This document shows positions 56,097 to 64,000 of a stretch of 64,000 nucleotides of DNA, piece by piece. The position numbers and the translations under genes were made by a program. The first letter of the stretch is position 1. Each line of letters starts with the position of its first letter. This DNA is from Zanthoxylum bungeanum (lineage: Eukaryota > Streptophyta > Magnoliopsida > Sapindales > Rutaceae). The notes beneath the pieces are model-generated. The model was not told the origin of the DNA and did not search any database. It saw only the letters and a program-made list of their open reading frames with translations. The stretch covers positions 186,001-250,000 of the forward strand of contig SKCR01025349.1 of the NCBI GenBank assembly GCA_019454045.1. Reading direction: 5' to 3'.

Positions 56097-57400
56097 AACA
56101 CCCATAAACTTAAGGTTTTGCTAGTCCCGAGCAAAAGACTAAATAAAAACTAATTTAAATAAACAGATAAAAATAACTAAATTAACTAAGCCACTTTCGT
56201 AGGGATCACGATTGCATTTAACGTATGCAACAAGCCTTTAAACCCCTAGGCGGCCCTAGTGGATGAGTTATAGTCTCGTGAGGGCTTACAGTGACGACAC
56301 CCACAAACGTCATTCACACACAATCATGCAAAAAAAATATAAAAGCAAATAAAATAATCACGATAGTTCCGCATAAAATTGTCCTCAAATGATGCTTATC
56401 AATGAAATGAGGAACCTTCAAAGTACACAATTGGGACTCAAATCCAAATTCTTGAATAAACCATCTAAGCCAGACTCACAGTGTGTGTGTGTAGGTTTAT
56501 TTACAGCTCGACTCATAAGTAGGCTAACTCGATGATTTCGTCTCAAAAATTGAGATCTGATGGGTCAAACCAACCTAGATATCTCAAATTAACTCTATAA
56601 TTGTCTTTCTTTGCTCCATATGGTATGATTTTATTTTCTTCTTTTTCTTCTCAATTTTTTATTAATTTTTTTTAAACACACATATCCTTTAAGGTAGCAT
56701 TTCTCCTTATGGTGGTCCTAACACTCGCCCATAGGTAGCTTCACGCTTATCGGTTATAGGTGATTTCTTTTTTTTCTTTTTCTAATCATACGATAAATCA
56801 TAATACTTGCATATTGAGATAGATATCTAGGCAAACGGTCATTCATCGGCATGCAATTTCCTCAACTAGTCACTTTGTCAACTACTTAAGTTCTTACAGC
56901 TAAAAACATGTTATTAAGTGCTTACGAGTCTAACCTAGATCATCTACTCAAGGCATTAGATAAAAATCAATTGGGTCTTATCGTTTCTAAGATTTCATCT
57001 AAAACAAACAATTTCATCATTAGATTTATGCTTTACTATCAAGGAATAAAAACAAAAATAATTTTTTTTAAACTAAACTAGCAGGAATTATCACTACATG
57101 CACACACCCCCAAACTTAAAACTTACATTGTACTCAATGTAAGATGAATATAAAGAAGCAAAATTAAGGAACAACACTACCGTGCATGGAGTTGATCAGG
57201 CTCCTGCTAGTTAGAACTTGGTTGCGCGGGCTTTGTGTGTTTTGTGCTTCCTGCATAAATAACATGCAAACGAATAAATAGCACACAATAAAAATTAAAA
57301 TTAAAATAAAAAAATAAAAATTTAAATTAAAGCTAAGGTTACTTGGTAGTAATATTAATGTGAATTAAACAAACAATCCCCGACAACGGCGACAAAAACT
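56097..57400 (-). other. Internal region of the non-coding element
   Basis: No gene is present. 56180-56310 closely matches 23590-23720 in element A (CCACTTTCGTAGGGATCACG, then CAAGCCTTTAAACCCCTAGG). A (GT)n run lies near 56484. Confidence 0.7.
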
Positions 57401-58709
57401 TGTTGTGATATTTTATATCGTACCGCAAGTGTACGGTGTCAAGTTTTAGTATAAATGAGTTTAGAGTGTCGAACCCACAGAGATTGTGTTAACTCGCACT
57501 AAGTACTATAATTGATAATCCTGACTTTATTTAGATGATAATTAACAAAGATTTAATTAAATAAATAAAATATAAAAATATTTAGATATGAGAGACTAAT
57601 ACGATAAAGATTCTAGATCCTGATTTCACATAGCTGTCGCCTATGTATTTGTCATGCCAATTAATACTTGTTCAGTTATATTGTTTATAAGTCAAGATTC
57701 CGAAATTATGCACTCCCTCTCTCGAGCATCAGTGAAAATATCATCAACTATAGACTTCGATATCTCTATAAAAATCTAGTAGTTAACAACTCATTACGCT
57801 TTGTGATTCTATGTTAACGACTTCAAAGGAACTTATATATTCTCTCGAACTCTATAAAACTCCTAAGTTATATTCTCTAGATCTATTCAAAATCCCCTCT
57901 CTCGAGTAATAGATTCTAAACATATATCATCATATTTGTGGCCAGCAAACACAAAGCATTAAACTCAAGAGAATACAAATAAATTGAATAAAACTTCATA
58001 ACAAAATTAACAATTAAAACAAAGGTTCAAGCATTAGTTACATCATTCTCCAGAATTAAGGAGTTTAGTTCATGACAATAGATAAAAACAATGAAAACAA
58101 AGTCATGAATCTAATGGAAATCATTAGAGTTCTAAGAAAGAAACAAGAAAATAAAACCTGAATTGAATCTCTTCCTCTTCGGACGTCACCGCCTTCGTCT
58201 CCTCTTGTCGCTCTTCAATCCCCCTCCTTGGATCTCTAAAAATATGTGTTTTTGTGTTTTGTGTTGTGTATTAGCCTCCTCTTTTGAGTTGTGGACGAAC
58301 TAATGTATTTATAATAAAGTCTTGGAACCATTAAACATCTAAAAAACCCTAAAATCATGTTTCTGGTGCGCGTGGGGCGCCGCGGCGCCAAAGCTCCTGG
58401 ATTTTGTATGGAACGCATAGATCTCTTTGAGTATATGCAAATTGATATATTATGGGTCTCATAACGCTTTCTAGATCAAAAGTTATAGCCTTTTTAAATT
58501 TAGTGCGCAGCTGATGCTTGTTTTGCCTGTTCTTAAGTCTGATGCTTCCAATAGGTCCCGAAATACGCGTATTTGCTCCATTCTTGATGTTCTAATGCTT
58601 CCTACGAACAAGACATAAAATAAACTATAAATCACATTAAATGATATGGAAACTAACAAAATAATAAGCTAAGAGTACAATAATAAGTGGGTATAAACCA
58701 CACTTATCA
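57401..58709 (-). repeat. 5' LTR of the non-coding element
   Basis: Pairs with 54787-56096. Its last 44 bases are duplicated again downstream (see 58666-58970). Confidence 0.85.
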
Positions 58710-58970
58710 GTTCCAGTTCGAACCGTTCGGTTTCGTTCGGTTCGGCTAGGGGTAAACCCTAACCGAACTGAACAAATGTGATTCCGGAACTGGAATCGAT
58801 AATCGGAACCGTCAAGCTAAGAGTACAATAATAAGTGGGTATAAACCACACTTATCAGTTCCAGTTCGAACCGTTGGAACCGTTCGGTTTTGTTTGGTTC
58901 GGCTAGGGGTAAACCCTAACCGAACTGAACAAATGTGATTCCGGAACTGGAATCGATAATCGGAACCGTC
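58666..58970. repeat. Tandem duplication across the LTR/MITE junction
   Basis: 58666-58813 (AAGCTAAGAGTACAATAATA, the LTR end, then the GGTTCC MITE) is repeated as 58814-58970. The second copy has a 9-bp addition (TTGGAACCG). Confidence 0.85.
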
Positions 58971-59040
58971 CGGTTCCAACCGGTTTGGTTTCAGTTCCAA
59001 ACCGGAACCGAGGCCGGGTCTAGAAATGAGCATAAATCTG
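58971..59040. mobile_element. Right end of the GGTTCC-rich MITE
   Basis: CCGGTTCCAACCGGTTTGG continues the repeat style of 54720-54786 and ends near GGCCGGGTCTAG. Confidence 0.4.
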
Positions 59041-59079
59041 GAAATTGAAAAGATAATGAGTAATGAGGCAGGGGAAGAA

Positions 59080-59551
59080 GAAATTTTATTTTTATATTCT
59101 CGAAATTTACCGACCGACTTATGTGGTAGGTACATACCGATCGACATGAAATCGGTTATTAATTTACTAACCGATAATATTATCGTTCGGTAAAATATTT
59201 ATGTTGGCGCCATATCTTGGCGTCCAATTGTTATTAAGCGCCTAATATCACTGATCGATTTTAAGTCAGTCAGTAATTACCCACCGATGTGTCATCGGTC
59301 AGTAAAGTTGAAAAAAAAACCGACCGACTAGATCGGTCGGCAAACTGAATTTATTTACAAACTGAAAATATGGTTGGTAAGACGTCGGTAAAAGCTTGGC
59401 GCCATTTGGCGCGTCTTTTTCTGCCGGAATACCAATAGATTAATCCGTCGGTAATTTATCGATCGGTAAACGGTCAGTATATATCATATTTTTCCGACAA
59501 AATATTTTCGATCGCTAAAATCGGTCGGTAATCTCACATTTTCTTGTAGTG
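59080..59551. mobile_element. CACTA element right end
   Basis: Ends TTTTCTTGTAGTG at 59551, the reverse complement of the classic CACTACAAGAAAA terminal repeat. It is preceded by repeated ACCGACCGA/TCGGTCGGTAA sub-terminal motifs. TCA follows and may be half of a 3-bp duplication. The left end was not found. Confidence 0.7.
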
Positions 59552-59679
59552 TCAATTAATGTGTGTGTGATAATATTTTAATTTTTTTTTTCAATTATTT
59601 AACATATAAAATTTATAACGATTATATATCATACTTGTAAAGATACAAATGTCAAAATATCATTTTCATAAGAGTGACT

Positions 59680-59737
59680 ACGGCAAAGTCGGCTCAAGCC
59701 TGGATGATGTCGAGCCAGGCGGGCTTTTAGTAATTGA

Positions 59738-59775
<38 letters not shown>

Positions 59776-60119
59776 ATTAATAATTATTTTAATAATTTTT
59801 AATATTTGAAAAAAAAATAAGAATTTCAATGTTTTTAGTCTTTTTATATTAAACTTTAAAATTTTAATTATAGATTTATGTATTTAGAATTAAAAAATTA
59901 TTTTATATAATGAAAAAATATTTTTTATTAATAAAACCGGGCCAGGTTTAGGATTAATTTATATAAATTAAAAAAAATTATCAATAAAAACCAACCCGAG
60001 CTCTTTTTTGTCTAAGCCAAGCCCGGGCCTTAAAAAGGCCCCCGAGTTGGGCTAAAGCTCGTCGGGCCGGGCTAAAATCCGTCGGCCTAGTTGAGACGAG
60101 CTTTTCTATCACCCCTAAT
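59680..60119. mobile_element. hAT-like MITE with (ATT)n
   Basis: The right end reads GCTTTTCTATCACCCCTAAT (reverse complement ATTAGGGGTGATAGAAAAGC). Inner sequence has GGCCCGGGC-type motifs on both sides and an (ATT)12-like microsatellite at 59740-59775. The left end is weak. Confidence 0.45.
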
Positions 60120-60309
60120 ATTTTAGATGTTTTTGGTTTTTGAAAACAAACAACTTACACTTATATTCAGAAATTTAAAAAGAAAAATAAATATATAATT
60201 CAGATAACATTCAGATTATTTAGACTTCAATCAAATTCATATATATCCATATTTCAATAAAATAAAATAAAAAATATTACCCAAGTGCAACTGAAAAAAA
60301 GCAGATAAT

Positions 60310-60843
60310 TAGGTCTATTTCCAAAGTTAGCTCCAATGCTTTTAAAATATGACAAATACTTTCCATAAGCAAATACCAAACACTAACATAAAATGCTTTT
60401 GAAAAATACTTTTATGAAAAAAAATAGTGCCAAAACGGGCCCTTAACAATAATAATGATCAGTTTGAAGGAGAATCAAGATGACATATTCATTATTTTCA
60501 TTTTGGATGTAAAAAGATTTATGCCCTTGGTTTGCCATTGTTTTGCTTAACTGTCATTTCTCAACAGTAATTAACTAAATAAAAGTATATTAAATGAATT
60601 TTTAGTTGGGGCTAATGGAATTGTCATTTGTTATTACATTTTTGGAAACTTTGATGTAGAGTGTTATTACGTTATAACAAAACTTAAGTTGATGGATGGG
60701 TATGGAAATTTCTATTTTACAGCTGGACTATAAATACGGAATTGTATGTAGCTTTATAGTTTTTGACAATTAACCCCACTCTTTGAGGGCCCATAAAAAA
60801 TAGTCAATTACCCAAATTCCCAAAGTCATTGATTTTTACACTC
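60310..60843 (+). promoter_or_regulatory. NPF gene upstream region
   Basis: This is the DNA directly upstream of the NPF gene, and it exists in a second, interrupted copy at 18640-18810 plus 44640-45030. Its AT-rich content is typical of a plant promoter. I see no specific factor sites that I would defend. Confidence 0.5.
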
Positions 60844-60850
60844 TATAAAA
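60844..60850 (+). promoter_or_regulatory. TATA box of the NPF gene
   Basis: CTCTATAAAAGGCATAG, 84 bases upstream of the NPF ATG, which leaves room for a start site near 60875 and a short leader. Confidence 0.7.
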
Positions 60851-60933
60851 GGCATAGACTAATATGCTCAAAGCATCAACTATCACTTTTGAAATTTTTT
60901 CTTTCCCTTTTTCCCAAATCAAATCAATCTTCC

Positions 60934-63900
60934 ATGGATAGTTTAGCTCCAATAGCAATTGAAAAAGGCGATGTAGAAACCAAAGACAAAATTTCTCCCC
61001 TCCAAAAACCCTCAAAGGGTGGCTGGAACGCTGCCGTTTTCATCATCGGTAAGCAAGCACAAACCCCATCTTCATAATTATGTTATTTTTCTATGATTTT
61101 AATTCATGTAAACGTAATTGGTAAATTAAATTTGCATGCATGCAGCGGTTGAGATGGCAGAGCGGTTTGCTTACTATGGCTTGGCTGGTAATCTGATACA
61201 ATATCTAACAAATGTTCTAAATCAACCCATTACAACTGCAGCCAAGAATGTTAATAATTGGGTTGGCATCTCTGCAATTTTCCCATTATTTGGAGCCTTC
61301 ATTGCTGATTCTTACCTTGGTCGCTTCAACACCATTCTTCTTTCATCTTCCATCTATTTCTTGGTCAGTAAATATTTTTTTCACTCTCTTTTTCTTAATT
61401 TCATTGTCTCTAAATATTTTGTCTAGCGTTATATTCAAGTGTTAACTAATTATCTACCTATACTGCTGGTAGCGAGAACATTGTGGACTAGATATTATAT
61501 TTTTTTCATTATCTAACATGAAGATCAAGTGTTATAAATTGCTATCCGCATACCCTGTTGGTAGCAGAAGCCTTCCTTTTTCTTTCATTGTCTCTGTATT
61601 TTCAGACAAACAATCAAACGAATTTTTTACTGTTTTGATATAGGGAATGGTTCTGTTGTCTCTAGCAGTCTCCGTCGTAATTCCTTTAGATTATAGGAAA
61701 GCTGTGTTTTTCGCAGCGCTTTACATACTGGCAGTAGGCGAAGGTGGCCACAAGCCATGTGTACAAACTTTTGCAGCGGACCAATTTGATGAAAGCAACC
61801 AAAATGACAGAGACGCCAAAAGCTCATTCTTTAATTGGTGGTACTTGGGGATTGTGTTTGGTGCTTCTGTTGCAGTATTGGTCGTTATTTACCTTCAGGT
61901 AATATATATATATATAAATAATCGATGACTAATAATTTCAATTCACTATTTAACTCTGGCCTGAAAATTATTCGTTTTGAAATGATTGCATGTTGCATTC
62001 TATTTTGTTTATATGAACCCAACTGGTTATAGTTTATCGGGTAAAAGATAATTTAAAACCAAAATTATTGTTGATTTGACCGTCTTACTTGAACCGACTC
62101 ATTTGACATGTTATTTTTCTTGAATAAAAATATTCATATCAAATATTTTGAAATAACTTTTCGAATATAAACACCAATGACAATTTTGTAAAAACAGAAA
62201 ATTTAAAAATATGTTAATGTTAACGGGTTAAATGAGGCAAAATAGTTTGAAAAAACAAAATCTAAATTCGACTTGCTTGTTGGTATCAAAAGTGAGCTTA
62301 AAATTGAAATGCCTATATGGAGTTTTAAATCCTAGGTTTAAGTGTCATTGAATATATGATTATAATTAAATCTATGTCATCGAGGAGTAAATCTTTGGTG
62401 CAACGGAGGTATGGGTGACGTAGTACCACCAGAGAATTAGAAAATGATATGTATAATTTAATACATATTTTTTTAGTTGTTTTATAATTTTTTAGCACGC
62501 TTGGCAATGAATGATTGGCTTGTTGCATGGATGACGTGGTACCTCTGTTATACCAAAGATTTTCTCGTTATCGAGTGTTTGAATTTTAATTGTACATGTT
62601 CATAACCACATCTTACGTAGGTAGATTCCCATATATATAGAGATAAAGTCGTGTGGGATCAAACGCTCTCCAAGAACTCCCAAAACATATAAAAGTATCT
62701 TGTAGGTATGATATCATAGAAATAAAATTTCATAAAAATCTTGAAAATTTTTAAGGAATTAGTCCGGAAAGAATCGAACTCGAAAAAATATTCGAATAAT
62801 TATTTTTATCGTGCAATCGTGTGGTGTTAGAACAATAATATATGTACTTAAAGAGTAGTTGTCTTGTACAAAATCACAATAAAACTGTTATTTTTAATTT
62901 AAACTTTTAATTTAATTAAATAAATTCTTCTATACACGAATATTCATGATTTCAATTAAAACAATTATGCAGGACAATGTTGGCTGGGCAGTAGGATTTG
63001 GAGTATTGGCTGGGGCATTGGCAGTTGCATTAGCAATATTTCTGATCGGAATCAAGAGGTACAGGCAGCAGGCCCCCGTCGGCAGCCCATTTACAACGGT
63101 GGCACAAGTGTTCGTGGCGGCAGCACAGAAGTGGCGCGTGACTGACACGCTCACTGGTGGCCGGGGCATTTACTATGGCTATGAAGATGATGAAATAAGG
63201 ACCGTTGCTCCCCAATCAAGTCAATCTAAACGACGGACTTTTGCTCGTACTAATCAAGTTAGGTATGTGTCACGTCAAATTTCTCACAATTTTCAAGTCA
63301 ACTAATTTTGGTAGTGATTGTGCCCTAAAATTAAAGTCGGCCATTAAATATTTAGCATAATTATTATGGCCTATTAATTTTTATGTGTGAACACAAGGAT
63401 TATCTACTATTAACTGAGAATTGTCCACAGGATTTGAATGCTATTAAAAAAAAAAAAAAAATCATTCTCTACTTGCTTTTTTCTTTCTAGAAAAGCATCA
63501 CGGTCTTTAAGACTTCGTAAAATACATGGTTCATATTAGAAGTAAATGTCAAATGTCAAATTATTATAGCTCAAAAACTTGGAGTATAATTATGGGCCCA
63601 TCTATGCTATAATGGGGTATGTTGAATTTTTTTTCCGTTTAATATTTGAAATTTCAAGTTTATTATCACCAAATATTAGATTTATTGATAAATGTTTCAA
63701 CTGTATATCAAACGGTTTCAAGTTCAATGCTTGTGTATTCAGACAGAGGGGTGTGTTAGCAAAACCCATGAATTAACTATGAACAAATTTAAATTATATT
63801 AAATTTTGCAGATTTTTGGACAAGGCAATGATCATAGATGAAATAGATTTGGCGAGAAAAACAAGGAATCCATGGAGGTTATGTTCAGTAAACCAAGTAG

Positions 63901-64000
63901 AAGAAGTAAAGCTGGTAATACGGTTGATTCCCATATGGCTGAGTTGCTTAATGTTCAGTTGCATACTTGTTCAACTCCACACATTTTACACCAAGCAAGC
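60934..64000 (+). CDS. NRT1/PTR family (NPF) transporter, 5' part of gene
   Basis: Proton-coupled membrane carrier family for nitrate, peptides or other small solutes. Exons: 60934-61048, 61146-61363, 61644-61898, 62973-63262, and 63812 past the window edge, all with GT..AG introns and frame kept across joins (about 355 codons so far of a usual 550-600). The N-terminus is hydrophilic. The ExxER proton-coupling motif EMAER is at residues 41-45, followed by FAYYGLAGNL. Membrane segments follow: WVGISAIFPLFGAFIADSYL (ending in the loop motif DSYLGR), MVLLSLAVSVVIP, ALYILAVGEGGHKPCVQTFA, then DQFDE and SFFNWWYLGIVFGASVAVLV. The long cytosolic loop (RRTFARTNQVR, FLDKAMI) and the start of the next helices (LVIRLIPIWLSCLMFS) come next. 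The sequence style is closest to the NPF5 group. The substrate cannot be told. No breaks were seen. Confidence 0.92.

Larger units (their letters stand above)
54787..58709 (-). mobile_element. Non-coding Athila-like LTR element (LARD type)
   Basis: LTRs at 54787-56096 (1310 bp) and 57401-58709 (1309 bp) start TGTTGTGATATTTTATATCG and end CACTTATCA. The primer site on the minus strand (57377-57397) reads TTTTGTCGCCGTTGTCGGGG, Athila-like. The polypurine tract is at 56097-56107. The flanks GTTCA and GTTCC are a likely target duplication with one change. The 1.3 kb internal region has no open frame and includes a segment shared with element A, so it depends on proteins supplied by others. Confidence 0.85.

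Noticed and set aside
1..64000. CRISPR arrays, operons, bacterial genes or rRNA/tRNA genes
   Set aside because: Looked for direct-repeat arrays with unique spacers, clustered same-strand genes, and tRNA-like B boxes with a complete cloverleaf; none found. The tandem repeats present have no unique spacers.

Overview
This is a transposon-dense stretch of a plant nuclear genome, almost certainly a eudicot. It is AT-rich, with LTR retrotransposons inserted inside one another, DNA-transposon relics, a block that looks like transferred mitochondrial DNA, and one clear host gene. That gene, with introns, is an NRT1/PTR (NPF) transporter that starts at 60934 and runs off the right edge. No feature is prokaryotic.

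Layout. 1-3605 is the 5' end (LTR, leader, start of gag) of a minus-strand Copia element whose body lies to the left. 3606-8150 holds a chromovirus-type LTR tail with its primer-binding site (PBS) and a long, repeat-rich Tat/Ogre-like LTR ending in its PBS. 8301-9486 is a PIF/Harbinger-like inverted-repeat element. 9490-18400 is decayed CACTA material interrupted at 10802-17566 by a nearly complete Copia element (target-site duplication GTTAA). 18811-44639 is a SIRE-like Copia element (C) whose 5' LTR is split by an Athila-type Gypsy element (B, 18853-39024). B is itself split by a second Athila-type element (A, 21563-33367, duplication ATGGG), and A's 5' LTR is split by an inverted solo LTR of A's own family (30382-32514, duplication GGAAG). 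A small Helitron sits in B's 3' LTR. 44640-49046 holds a paralogous copy of the NPF gene's upstream region, MITEs and a hAT transposase relic. 49310-54740 is a probable NUMT. 54787-58709 is a non-coding Athila-type element with two LTRs. 58710-60120 is MITE and CACTA debris, and 60300-64000 is the NPF promoter and gene.

Most notable: elements A and B each carry, downstream of gag-pro and in the usual env-like position, two cargo genes that are not standard Athila genes. One is a full-length LOG-type cytokinin-activating enzyme (cytokinin riboside 5'-monophosphate phosphoribohydrolase) with its own TATA box. The other is a small protein (called X here) with a basic stretch and a cysteine cluster, which resembles the cysteine-rich nucleic-acid-binding proteins of carlaviruses in layout. 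Both copies have lost reverse transcriptase and most of integrase through different deletions, and both cargo genes now contain stops. The LTRs of A's family carry a dense array of ACGTG(T/G)C (ABRE/G-box) motifs just upstream of the LTR TATA box. This suggests a retrotransposon lineage carrying hormone-related cargo, possibly driven by an ABA/stress-type promoter. A and B are decayed copies, so no activity is implied here.

All calls come from reading the sequence by eye. No alignment or database search was run.
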